Below are positions 1 through 7,090 of a DNA stretch of 8,220 bases, one piece after another. Numbering within the stretch: the first letter of the stretch is position 1; the number at the start of each line of letters is the position of its first letter. The stretch is from Thermodesulfobacteriales bacterium (lineage in GTDB: Bacteria; Desulfobacterota_D; UBA1144; Nemesobacterales; UBA2774), in contig SPCL01000091.1 of the NCBI GenBank assembly GCA_004525335.1, forward strand, positions 1 through 8,220, read 5' to 3'. The notes under the pieces are model-generated. The model had not been told where the DNA came from and searched no databases. It was given only the letters and a program-made list of their open reading frames with translations. The translations under genes and the position numbers were made by a program.

Positions 1-138
1 AAAGAAGCCGAGAAGATATTATTAGAGGAAACACTAAGTGCAAGCGGGTGGAATAGATCTAAAGCAGCAAGGACTCTTGGAATAAATCGTCTGACATTAA
101 GAAGAAAACTTGAAGAGTACAATATTGAATTTCCATAG
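1..138 (+). CDS. C-terminal end of a Fis-type HTH (NtrC-family) sigma-54 regulator, partial
   Basis: The window opens inside a reading frame (frame 1) that runs 45 codons to a TAG at 136-138. The peptide reads KEAEKILLEETLSASGWNRS, then a helix-turn-helix with KAARTLGINRLTLRRKL, and ends EEYNIEFP. This is the usual C-terminal Fis-like DNA-binding domain of NtrC-type enhancer-binding proteins: the N-x-x-A-A-x-x-L-G-I-x-R-x-T-L-x-x-K-L pattern is present and the protein stops a few residues after it, as in the family. The receiver and AAA+ domains would lie to the left of the window. By family, the protein would bind upstream of sigma-54 promoters and activate transcription; its target is unknown, and I found no -24/-12 sigma-54 promoter in the window. 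It converges on pyrE with a 29-base gap. A single-domain Fis-like protein is possible but less likely. Confidence 0.85.
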   Translation, partial: KEAEKILLEETLSASGWNRSKAARTLGINRLTLRRKLEEYNIEFP

Positions 139-167
139 AATGGACAAATCTGTCTTGCGAATTCCAA

Positions 168-713
168 CTAGAGTAAGTCGCTTATCTGAAATATCGAAAA
201 GAATTGAATCCCCATCTCTTTAAACCTAGCTTTAGCCCCTTCTTCTCTATCAACGACAACAAGTAATTTACTGACTTCGGCGCCGCTATCGCGAACAGCG
301 TTTATAGCTTTTATTACAGAGCCGCCAGTTGTAACAACATCTTCAAACATTGCCGCTACGTCTCCAGGTTTCAGATTCCCTTCTATCAGCTTTCCGGTCC
401 CGTGTCCCTTTTCCTCCTTCCGGACGAGAAAACCCGGCAGTGGATATCCGGCTTCCTGGCTTAGGGCGAGAACAGAACCTACTATAGGATCGGCACCCAT
501 TGTTGGACCACCTACGACATTAATTGAAGGATCCTTTTTAATCTCTTCAAGGAAAATCTTTCCTATGAAATTAACCCCTTCAGCATCTAATGTAGTAAGC
601 CTGCCGTCTATGTAGTAGTCGCTCTTTTTTCCGGAGGCGAGTGTAAAATCGCCCCTGAGAATTGATTTCTCTTTAAGTATCTCTTTTAGCCGTTCTTTAT
701 AAATATCCACCAT
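168..713 (-). CDS. pyrE: Orotate phosphoribosyltransferase
   Basis: Cytoplasmic enzyme of de novo pyrimidine synthesis; it joins orotate and PRPP to give orotidine 5'-phosphate and pyrophosphate. Counted from the ATG at 711-713 the protein is 181 residues, normal for a bacterial PyrE. Visible family features: LASGKKSDYY (about 25-34), the mobile catalytic loop with RKEEKGHG (98-105), and the PRPP-binding motif MFEDVVTTGGS (122-132) with the acidic pair E124-D125. The frame stays open to a TTG at 755, which would add 14 residues. I prefer the ATG because family similarity starts right after it, and because the candidate promoter (736-765) would put the TTG upstream of the transcript start. The ribosome-binding site is weak at both starts. 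The gene appears monocistronic here, with no other pyr genes beside it. Confidence 0.93.
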   Translation of the reverse strand: MVDIYKERLKEILKEKSILRGDFTLASGKKSDYYIDGRLTTLDAEGVNFIGKIFLEEIKKDPSINVVGGPTMGADPIVGSVLALSQEAGYPLPGFLVRKEEKGHGTGKLIEGNLKPGDVAAMFEDVVTTGGSVIKAINAVRDSGAEVSKLLVVVDREEGAKARFKEMGIQFFSIFQISDLL

Positions 714-726
714 TGCGAGAGAATCT

Positions 727-746
727 AACACTAGAGATATAGTGTT
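727..746. repeat. Perfect 7-bp inverted repeat over the pyrE -10 region
   Basis: AACACTA (727-733), six bases, then TAGTGTT (740-746): a perfect inverted repeat that covers the proposed -10 element of pyrE. Its position suggests a repressor operator, but it could also be an RNA hairpin if transcription starts further upstream. No regulator for it is visible in the window. Confidence 0.5.
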
Positions 747-765
747 GTCAATCAATCCAGGTCAA
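736..765 (-). promoter_or_regulatory. Candidate sigma-70 promoter of pyrE
   Basis: On the minus strand, a -35 TTGACC (760-765, five of six consensus bases) is followed after 18 bp by TATATC (736-741, four of six). Transcription would begin near 729, giving a leader of roughly 15 bases before the ATG at 713. An overlapping alternative is TTGACA (746-751), 17 bp, TTAGAT (723-728): better -35, poorer -10, and a nearly leaderless transcript. Either choice favours the ATG start. This is pattern reading only. Confidence 0.45.
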
Positions 766-858
766 AGTAAAGATAAATTTCCACTTGATTATTTCCTACG
801 ACAAAGAGCATAAAAATAGTCAGGGGATGCAAATGTAATATTAAGCAATTTATGTCAT

Positions 859-906
859 TGGTGGAGCCGATCGGGATCGAACCGACGACCTCATGAATGC
901 CATTCA
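859..906 (-). other. 3' fragment of tRNA-Ala(GGC), probable attachment-site remnant
   Basis: Read on the minus strand, this 48-bp segment begins in the anticodon stem with TGA, continues through a seven-base loop with anticodon GGC (T33 and A37 in place), a variable loop AGGTC, T-stem GTCGG, T-loop TTCGATC, T-stem CCGAT, acceptor strand CGGCTCC, discriminator A and an encoded CCA. The 5' half (acceptor strand, D arm, 5' side of the anticodon stem) is absent: the bases just before it are AT-rich and cannot pair. It is therefore not a functional tRNA. A cut at the anticodon stem with an intact 3' end is the classic product of a tyrosine recombinase integrating into a tRNA gene, where the displaced 3' end marks the far end of the element. 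The pattern is direct observation; the att interpretation is inference. Confidence 0.8.
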
Positions 907-937
907 GATTTTAAGGTTTTGTGCATACTTGTAATTG

Positions 938-962
938 AACGTGTTATATTGTGTAACACGTT
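938..962. repeat. 9-bp perfect inverted repeat
   Basis: AACGTGTTA (938-946), a seven-base spacer, then TAACACGTT (954-962). The arms match perfectly. It lies 32 bp from the tRNA-Ala fragment, on the side where the integrated element would be. It is followed on the plus strand by a TTGTTATTATT stretch, but the stem is too AT-rich and the T-tract too broken for a convincing terminator. A protein-binding site is the other reading. Confidence 0.6.
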
Positions 963-1045
963 GTTATTATTGGGCATTATGCATGAATTGCAAATAATGA
1001 TCTTGTGTAATGTTGTGTCAATATGCGGATAAAAGAGAACGGTTT

Positions 1046-1076
1046 ACTGACATATTCACTGACTCAGTGAATCAGT
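1046..1076. repeat. 19-bp palindrome flanked by further ACTGA/TCAGT half-sites
   Basis: ATTCACTGA (1054-1062), a central C, and TCAGTGAAT (1064-1072) form a perfect palindrome. The pentamer ACTGA occurs at 1046-1050 and 1058-1062 and its complement TCAGT at 1064-1068 and 1072-1076, so four half-sites face each other in pairs within 31 bp. Two further copies lie nearer the pump gene (TCAGT 1356-1360, ACTGA 1389-1393). This looks like a multi-site protein-binding region such as an operator or recombinase/excisionase site. The protein is unknown. Confidence 0.55.
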
Positions 1077-1120
1077 ATATAATTAACCTAATGAAAACTC
1101 GCTGAAACATTTTAGTGATT

Positions 1121-1151
1121 GAAATCAAACCTACGACCTATGGGTTATGAG
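1121..1151 (-). other. Eroded initiator tRNA-fMet-like fragment
   Basis: On the minus strand the segment starts with CTCATAA, a seven-base anticodon loop with CAT. It continues CCCAT (the CCC would be the 3' side of the three G-C pairs typical of initiator tRNA), variable loop AGGTC, T-stem GTAGG and a T-loop-like TTTGATT. After this the 3' T-stem and acceptor are gone, and the bases before the loop cannot form the anticodon stem. It is not a functional tRNA. It may be a decayed second attachment site or a degraded tRNA copy; a chance match over about 30 bases in this order is unlikely but not excluded. Confidence 0.5.
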
Positions 1152-1276
1152 TGCTATTTTATGCTTTGTCAGGATGGTAGAATGTGTATTTTTTATACCT
1201 AACATCCAAACAACATATAATAAATTAGAAAATAGTTTGCATATCTCTGTTTCATTTTGTTAACATTTATATTTTC

Positions 1277-1300
1277 ATTTGGACACATATTTGGTCACAT
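1277..1300. repeat. 12-bp tandem repeat with one mismatch
   Basis: ATTTGGACACAT (1277-1288) is followed immediately by ATTTGGTCACAT (1289-1300); eleven of twelve bases agree. Adjacent direct repeats of this size spaced about one helical turn apart are typical of arm-type recombinase or other protein-binding sites. No function can be proved from sequence alone. Confidence 0.6.
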
Positions 1301-1417
1301 TCTTAGATCGAATTAAATAGTGTTATTTTGTCAGATTCCTCCACTTTTGACTGGTTCAGTTAGCGGGGTGAAGGTCAAACAGTATTACACTGAGGAAATA
1401 TTATGTTATAAAAGTTA

Positions 1418-4400
1418 TTAGACTCTACTTTTGTATTCATAATAAAGCAGTGGAACCATTGTTCTTGATAGAAGCGTTGCAGCAACTTCGCCTGCCATTA
1501 GAGCAATCGCCATACCCTGAAATATTGGATCGAAAAGGATTACTGATGATCCAACTACAACTGCGGATGCTGTAAGTAGCATCGGTCTGAATCTAATCAC
1601 TCCAGCTTCCACTACCGCATCTTTAAGTTCCATTCCTTCAGAAAGCTTAAGCTCTATAAAGTCAACAAGGATAATCGAGTTTCTAATAACTATCCCGGCT
1701 CCGGCTATGAACCCTATCATCGATGTAGCCGTAAAGAATGCGCCCAGCAATGCATGACCCGGAAGGATTCCAATAAGAGAAAGCGGTATCGGTGCCATTA
1801 TCACTAAAGGAATAATAAATGATCTAAACCACCCGACTATCATAACGTATATGAGGATGAGAACAGCCCCGAAAGCTATACCTAGGTCTCTGAAGACTTC
1901 ATACGTGATCTGCCATTCTCCATCCCACTTAATCGAATAGACGTCCTCGAGCTCGGGTTGTACGGAGGAATATGTCTTAAGTTTATATCCTTCCGGTAGT
2001 TCCATCTTTGCAATAGAATCATTCATACTTAAAATAGCGTAGACAGGGCTTTCAGCCTTGCCGGCAACATCCCCTGTGACATATACAACTCTCTTTAAGT
2101 TTTTTCCGTAGATAGTTTTATCTTCGGGCACTTCTTTAATGCTAACGAGTTCGGACAGGCTCACCTGATTACCTTCAGGAGACATAAGAGTTATTTCTTT
2201 TAAATTTTCTAGGCCGGCTCTTTCCGAAAGTGACGCTTGTAAAAAGAGCTCCACTGGCTCCTTATCTTTTTCTATATGTATGAGCCCAAAACCACTGCCG
2301 CCTAAAAACATATGAACAGTTTTTGCAACACTATCGGCGTTGATTCCGCTTCTTGAAGCCTTTTCCCTATCTACTTCAAACACGATCTTTTTCTGATCAT
2401 CCTCCACATACCAATCGACATCCACTACCTGATCAGTTTCTTCAAACACTCCCATAATATCTTCGGCTATTTCAATTTGTCTCTCAGAATCGGGCCCGTA
2501 AATTTCCGCAACAAGAGTGCTCAGCACGGGTGGTCCCGGAGGCACCTCAGCTATTTTTATTCGGGCTCCGTATTTATCCCCTATTTCTTTTATGTCCGGT
2601 CTGATCCTTTTTGCTATATCGTGACTTTGAGCGTTTCTTTCATTTTTAGGAACAAAATTGACTTGTATGTCAGAGACGTTACTTCCTTCTCTTAAAAAAT
2701 AGTGTCTTACAAGACCGTTAAAGTTGAAGGGCCCCGAAGTACCAACATACATCTGATAATCTGTAACCTCAGGGACCGTTTGCAGATAACCCCCAATCTC
2801 CCTGGATAATGCTGCAGTCTCTTCGAGTGTTGTCCCTTCAGGTACATCAATAATCACCTGAAGCTCGCTTTTATTATCGAAAGGAAGCATTTTTACGGTG
2901 ACTACTTTGAATACAACCAACAAACATGCTCCTCCGAGCAGAATAGTAATAAAACCGTACGTTTTCAGTCTTTTTTTACCGCTTGCCAAAAGTCCACGTA
3001 AGTTATTTTCATAAATTCGGTTAAGAGTGCCCATTATTCCGCCTTCATCACCCTCTTTCTTACTCCTCTTTACGTTTTTAAGGACTATGTAGCTTAACCA
3101 GGGGCTTATTATAAAGGCGATGAAAAGGGAAATGAGCATTGCAGCGGAAGCGCCAACGGGTATCGGTCTCATATAAGGACCCATGAGACCGGATACAAAA
3201 GCCATGGGCAATAAAGCAGCTATGACCGTGAATGTTGCAAGTATGGTTGGGTTACCAACTTCATCCACGGCACGCACTGCAGTTTCTATACTAACTCCTT
3301 CCAATTTGAAGTGTCTGTAGATATTTTCAACAACGACTATGGCATCATCGACCAAAATACCAATGGAAAAGATTAGTGCAAAAAGCGTAACTCTGTTTAA
3401 AGTGTAGCCGAACATATATGTCACAAAGATGGTTAAAGCCAGAGTAACCGGGATTGCTACGAGCACGACAATCGACTCTCTCCACCCAAGTGCGATCGCT
3501 ATCAGGAGTGTCACGGAGAAAGCTGCAATTAACATATGTTCAAGGAGCTCATCAGATTTTTCCTTGGCCGTCTCCCCGTAGTTACGCGTCGTTTCTATCT
3601 CCACACCGGACGGAATGACCTTACCTTTAAGAGCGTCTAGCTTTTCATGCATTCTTTGTGCAATGTGGGTTGCATTCGTACCTTTTTTCTTTGCGAGGGT
3701 TATAGTTACAGCTTCAGTTACACCGGATTTCTGTATAACAGAAGCAGGTCCGAATCCGATGAAAACATAATTTGATGGCTCTTCGGGCCCATCGGTTATT
3801 TCTGCTACGTCCCTAAGCAAAACAGCCCTTTCATTGTCTACACTTACCACCAAATCTCCCACTTCTTCGGGATTCTTAAGAAACCCGCTCGTCTCTACGA
3901 TAAACTCTTGATTCTCAAATGGGAAAGTGCCTCCCTTGGATGTAAAGTTTGCTCTTTCAATCACCCCCGCAATTGTGAGCGGAGAGAGAGAATATGCTTT
4001 AAGCTTATTGGGATTCAGTGTTATCTTTACCTGTCTTTTTTGACCTCCAATGACATTGAATTCAGAGACATCTTTGTCCTTTTTCAACTCCTCGGCTATT
4101 TCGTAAGCCACTCTGCGTAACTCATACCCGTTGTAGATATCACTCCAGATTGTGAATGTTAAAATGGGAACGTCATCGATTGATTTGGGTTTTACTAAAG
4201 GCTCAGATACGCCTGGGGGAATCATGTCGTAATTGGAAAGCAGTTTATTGTAGAGCTTGACAATACTGTCTTCCATGTCCTCGCCCACGTAGAATCTTAC
4301 CGTCGCAAGACTCATCCCCGGCTTTGACATCGTATAGAGATACTCAACCCCCTCAACTTCCCAAAGCAGTTTCCCCATAGGCCGAGTTACCCGATCTTCC

Positions 4401-4591
4401 ACTTCTTTTGAAGAAGCTCCGGGATAAAAGACAAAGACATCTATCATGGGAACGAGAATTTGAGGCTCCTCTTCACGGGGAGTTATAACAACGGCAAAAA
4501 TTCCGATTACAAGGGAAGCAATGACAATAAGCGGTGTAAGCTTAGACTGTATAAAAGTATTGGCGATTCTACCTGCTATGCCCATATTCAT
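1418..4591 (-). CDS. RND efflux pump inner-membrane subunit (AcrB/HAE1-like)
   Basis: Proton-driven inner-membrane pump of a tripartite efflux system, 1057 residues, full length for the family. The layout is typical: TM1 (about 17-37), first large periplasmic loop (to about 345), TM2-TM6 (about 350-505), TM7 (about 545-563), second periplasmic loop (to about 895), TM8-TM12 (900-1050). TM4 carries the proton-relay aspartates in GILVDDAIVVVEN (D415, D416). The TM10 position that is lysine in E. coli AcrB (K940) reads GIVIRNSIILVDF here, so arginine R970 takes its place. TM11 keeps the R-P-x-L-L-T motif (R1002, T1007). Stretches such as MGPYMRPIPVGAS and EVPPGPPVLSTLVAEIYGP fit, from memory, an uncharacterised RND branch rather than the classical multidrug pumps, so substrate is open. 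It starts five bases after the adaptor stop with no clear ribosome-binding site, suggesting translational coupling. It is the last gene of the operon. Confidence 0.95.
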   Translation of the reverse strand: MNMGIAGRIANTFIQSKLTPLIVIASLVIGIFAVVITPREEEPQILVPMIDVFVFYPGASSKEVEDRVTRPMGKLLWEVEGVEYLYTMSKPGMSLATVRFYVGEDMEDSIVKLYNKLLSNYDMIPPGVSEPLVKPKSIDDVPILTFTIWSDIYNGYELRRVAYEIAEELKKDKDVSEFNVIGGQKRQVKITLNPNKLKAYSLSPLTIAGVIERANFTSKGGTFPFENQEFIVETSGFLKNPEEVGDLVVSVDNERAVLLRDVAEITDGPEEPSNYVFIGFGPASVIQKSGVTEAVTITLAKKKGTNATHIAQRMHEKLDALKGKVIPSGVEIETTRNYGETAKEKSDELLEHMLIAAFSVTLLIAIALGWRESIVVLVAIPVTLALTIFVTYMFGYTLNRVTLFALIFSIGILVDDAIVVVENIYRHFKLEGVSIETAVRAVDEVGNPTILATFTVIAALLPMAFVSGLMGPYMRPIPVGASAAMLISLFIAFIISPWLSYIVLKNVKRSKKEGDEGGIMGTLNRIYENNLRGLLASGKKRLKTYGFITILLGGACLLVVFKVVTVKMLPFDNKSELQVIIDVPEGTTLEETAALSREIGGYLQTVPEVTDYQMYVGTSGPFNFNGLVRHYFLREGSNVSDIQVNFVPKNERNAQSHDIAKRIRPDIKEIGDKYGARIKIAEVPPGPPVLSTLVAEIYGPDSERQIEIAEDIMGVFEETDQVVDVDWYVEDDQKKIVFEVDREKASRSGINADSVAKTVHMFLGGSGFGLIHIEKDKEPVELFLQASLSERAGLENLKEITLMSPEGNQVSLSELVSIKEVPEDKTIYGKNLKRVVYVTGDVAGKAESPVYAILSMNDSIAKMELPEGYKLKTYSSVQPELEDVYSIKWDGEWQITYEVFRDLGIAFGAVLILIYVMIVGWFRSFIIPLVIMAPIPLSLIGILPGHALLGAFFTATSMIGFIAGAGIVIRNSIILVDFIELKLSEGMELKDAVVEAGVIRFRPMLLTASAVVVGSSVILFDPIFQGMAIALMAGEVAATLLSRTMVPLLYYEYKSRV

Positions 4592-4596
4592 ATCTG

Positions 4597-5694
4597 CTAT
4601 TTATTCTTGAAAATTCCTCCATCTATAACTTTTTGAATCCCGCCCACAATAATTCTATCGCCTTCTTTTAAGCCTGAGAGAACTTCCACACCGCCACTAA
4701 AGCTTGTCCCAGCTCTTATAAGTCTGTAATTAACTATCCCCTCATCATCCACTGTATAGACTCCGTCAAGCTGCCCCTTTTCAACAATTGCATCTTCTGG
4801 AACCAAAATGGCTTCTCTCTTACCATAGGAAATTAGGGCCTTTGCATAAAGTCCGGTTCTAAGAAGTTCTTCGTTGTTTAAATCAATCTTTATCAAAAAG
4901 GTCCTGGTCACGGGGTCTATGACAGGCACGATCTCTGAAATCTGACCAGTTACATTTCGATTTAATGCATTGATATACACATTAGCAGGCATTCCCACCT
5001 GCAACTTCTCAAGTAGCTGTTCATCAACCATTACCTCCAGCCTGAATGAAGAGTTATCCTCGACCTTTAAAAGCGGTATACCTGGAACCGCAGTATTTCC
5101 GATCTCTATATTCTTTTCAGTTACAATGCCGGATATAGGTGATTTGATTCTCGTAAAGTCGAGATTTATTTGTACTTCCCGAAAAGTTGCTTTTCCTCTT
5201 TCAAGAGCTGATTGTGCTCGTTCAAATTCAATATCGGCTACCTTTTTCTTTGTTTCAATCTCGTCCATCTCTTGTTCAGATAGGGCTTTTTCATCATAAA
5301 GACTCTTATACCTTTCATATGTTAAGTTAAGTAGATGCTTATTTTGCTTGGCGGCTTCAAGAGCTTTCGATAATTCCTTATAACCTTGTTCCGCAGCTCT
5401 TACCTTATGCACTATATCCCTGTCATCAATTGTTAAAAGAAGCTCTCCTTCGGCAACTCTATCCCCTTCTTTGACTTCAATCGAAGTAACTGTTCCCATA
5501 ACTCTACTGGCAATTTCGCTTATGGTTTTTGCCATTACCGTGCCGGATGTTTTGTAATACACATCCACCTCGGTGGGATTAATTTCAGCTATGGTTACCC
5601 CTGTAATCAGGGGTCTTTGAATATCAATGTCTCCACTGTCTTTACAACTCACCATTAATAAAGACAATAGAACAATAATGATTAGATTATTCAT
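4597..5694 (-). CDS. RND periplasmic adaptor lipoprotein (HlyD/AcrA-type membrane fusion protein)
   Basis: Adaptor that links the RND pump to the outer-membrane channel. From the ATG at 5692-5694 it has 365 residues. It starts with a lipoprotein signal peptide (MNNLIIIVLLSLLMVSC), lipidated cysteine C17, so it should be anchored to a membrane facing the periplasm. Domains in order: first half of the lipoyl domain (about 60-90, with VTSIEVKEGDRVAEGELL), alpha-helical coiled-coil hairpin (95-175, rich in K, E and A), second half of the lipoyl domain (178-213, FTRIKSPISGIVTEKNI), beta-barrel (216-290, DPVTRTFLIKI) and membrane-proximal domain (292-362). The frame stays open to a TTG at 5724, overlapping the end of the channel gene by 8 bases. 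I prefer the ATG because it gives a proper lipoprotein signal and has AAGAG eight bases upstream. Confidence 0.93.
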   Translation of the reverse strand: MNNLIIIVLLSLLMVSCKDSGDIDIQRPLITGVTIAEINPTEVDVYYKTSGTVMAKTISEIASRVMGTVTSIEVKEGDRVAEGELLLTIDDRDIVHKVRAAEQGYKELSKALEAAKQNKHLLNLTYERYKSLYDEKALSEQEMDEIETKKKVADIEFERAQSALERGKATFREVQINLDFTRIKSPISGIVTEKNIEIGNTAVPGIPLLKVEDNSSFRLEVMVDEQLLEKLQVGMPANVYINALNRNVTGQISEIVPVIDPVTRTFLIKIDLNNEELLRTGLYAKALISYGKREAILVPEDAIVEKGQLDGVYTVDDEGIVNYRLIRAGTSFSGGVEVLSGLKEGDRIIVGGIQKVIDGGIFKNK

Positions 5695-5716
5695 GTTAAC
5701 TACTCTTAAAATATTA

Positions 5717-7051
5717 CTATTCAATTCCTATATCCTGTAATATTGTCCCACTCTCAAAACCTAATTTAGCAACCGAAACCTGATACTCATTCTTTTTAGC
5801 AACAAGATTCGCTCTTGCTCTATCAAGGTTCACCTGAGCATTAAGGAGATCAAAAAATGGGGACAAAGAATTTTCATACCTTTTTTGTACAAGCCGCGTC
5901 CCCTCTTTGGCAGTTTTCAAAGCTGCCTCGGCAAGCTCTATATTTTTTTTAGCTTCGTCCACAGCTAATTGGGATTCATAGACCCTGAGTGAAACTGTTT
6001 TTTTAAGTCCGCTTATTGTTTGTCCTATTTCTGCTGCTTGATGTTTTGCTTTGACTCTTTCATATTCTCTTCTAGCTCCGTTAAATAATTCCCATCTCAT
6101 AATACCTGCGACAAACCAGCTGCTACCCTGGGCTCCAAAGGGTGTATCGTTATCGTTAAGCTGGTAAGTGCCTCTGACCCCGATTTTTGGAATATAGCCT
6201 GATTCCGCAGCCTTTACATTTGTTTTTGCACTTTCGTGTTTTAGTTCCAGTGATTTTATATCTTTTCTGGTAAGAGAGTTATCAGTATAGTAGTCCATAT
6301 CATATAATGGGATTTCAGCTTCTTTTGTATCTGTATCTATTGATTCAGATAAACCGAGAAGAAGTCCTAATATACGTTTCGCGACTTTTAGATTTTTTAT
6401 TGTGCTTATGAGTTGTTGTTCCGATTCAGTGACTGCAGTAGAGGCTCTAAGCGTATCTGAGTATAGTCCCAGGCCTGATTTATATCTTTTATCTGCAATC
6501 CTTAACTGTTCATTGGCATCTTGAAGTGCCTTTTCTGCAACACCCACAAACTCCTTTGCGGTTTGGACGTTTATATACGACTCAATTACATTGAATGCCA
6601 GCACTTCCTTTTGCCGGCCAAATTCTTCGCTTTTTGCCTGATATTCTTTTTTTGAAGACTTTAACCTCAAGTACTCCTGAACTGCTAATATCGGCATTTC
6701 TGCGGAGAAATTTGTTTCAAAGTCGCTTATCGGGTCGGGATTATTGAGAGTTGAGATATCGAAGTCCGACTCTGAGAATCGTTCCTGATTTAATTTGATA
6801 GAAAAAACATTTGTGGGATTGTTAGTACGAACAAACCTCTCTTCAATATTTAATTGAGGAAGAAGGAAACTTCTTGAAATTCCTATCTCGCTTTTCTGAG
6901 CGGAGACAGAACTTTCTAGAGCTTTCAATCCATCATTGTTTTCTAAAGCCGTTTTTACTGCATCTTTAAGAGAAATTTTATATTCTTGTGCTAGGGTTGT
7001 TTGTATAATAAGGCAAAGAAGTATGAATACATTTATTAAGATTCTTAGCAT
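5717..7051 (-). CDS. TolC-family outer-membrane efflux channel
   Basis: Outer-membrane exit duct of the tripartite pump, about 444 residues. A signal peptide is clear: MLRILI, a hydrophobic core, and a likely cut after TTLA before QEYKIS (residue 22 on). Two homologous outer-membrane-efflux repeats follow, about 28-232 and 255-435, each with long alpha-helical, coiled-coil-prone segments; the repeat signatures RYKSGLGLYSDTLRA (189-203) and RYENSLSPFFDLLNAQ (391-406) match each other in position. There is no lipobox for OprM-type acylation. The start is uncertain: the frame continues to a GTG at 7075, eight codons earlier and 15 bases after the DUF302 stop, and neither start has a strong ribosome-binding site. 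I chose the ATG at 7049-7051 because the signal peptide begins there. It precedes the adaptor gene in the same operon. Confidence 0.92.
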   Translation of the reverse strand: MLRILINVFILLCLIIQTTLAQEYKISLKDAVKTALENNDGLKALESSVSAQKSEIGISRSFLLPQLNIEERFVRTNNPTNVFSIKLNQERFSESDFDISTLNNPDPISDFETNFSAEMPILAVQEYLRLKSSKKEYQAKSEEFGRQKEVLAFNVIESYINVQTAKEFVGVAEKALQDANEQLRIADKRYKSGLGLYSDTLRASTAVTESEQQLISTIKNLKVAKRILGLLLGLSESIDTDTKEAEIPLYDMDYYTDNSLTRKDIKSLELKHESAKTNVKAAESGYIPKIGVRGTYQLNDNDTPFGAQGSSWFVAGIMRWELFNGARREYERVKAKHQAAEIGQTISGLKKTVSLRVYESQLAVDEAKKNIELAEAALKTAKEGTRLVQKRYENSLSPFFDLLNAQVNLDRARANLVAKKNEYQVSVAKLGFESGTILQDIGIE

Positions 7052-7090
7052 ATCGTATTTTGTATCTCGCAGCACCTCAGAAATTCTTAT

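Larger units (their letters stand above)
907..1417. other. AT-rich intergenic region with repeats, no credible protein gene
   Basis: This stretch lies between the tRNA-Ala fragment and the stop codon of the RND pump gene. I checked both strands and found only short, unpersuasive frames and no recognisable integrase or transposase remnant. What it does hold: a 9-bp inverted repeat (938-962), direct repeats TTGTGTAA at 949-956 and 1003-1010 with a variant TTGTGTCA at 1013-1020, a 19-bp palindrome with flanking ACTGA/TCAGT pentamers (1046-1076), a second tRNA-like fragment (1121-1151) and a 12-bp tandem repeat (1277-1300). Several short direct and inverted repeats next to a tRNA 3' fragment resemble the arm region of an attachment site. 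I saw no convincing GC-rich hairpin plus T-run terminator after the pump gene. Confidence 0.6.

Noticed and set aside
143..154. Possible bidirectional terminator (GACA, four bases, TGTC) between the regulator and pyrE
   Set aside because: The stem has only four pairs and there is no T-run on either strand, too weak to call.
714..755. Upstream TTG start giving pyrE 14 extra residues
   Set aside because: The extension overlaps the candidate promoter, lacks a spaced ribosome-binding site, and lies before the point where PyrE similarity begins.
1282..1320. Possible decayed integrase C-terminus on the minus strand (reading VTKYVSK before a stop)
   Set aside because: The open stretch is only about 15 codons and no catalytic R-H-R-Y motif can be found in order in any frame nearby.
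1334..1380. Less AT-rich patch with ACTGGTTCAGT that brought insertion-sequence ends to mind
   Set aside because: No matching inverted end, target duplication or transposase remnant is visible; the resemblance is from memory only.
2477..5299. Plus-strand open frames at 2477-2695, 3908-4120 and 4970-5299
   Set aside because: They lie wholly inside the RND pump and adaptor genes on the opposite strand and resemble no known protein; they are antisense shadows.
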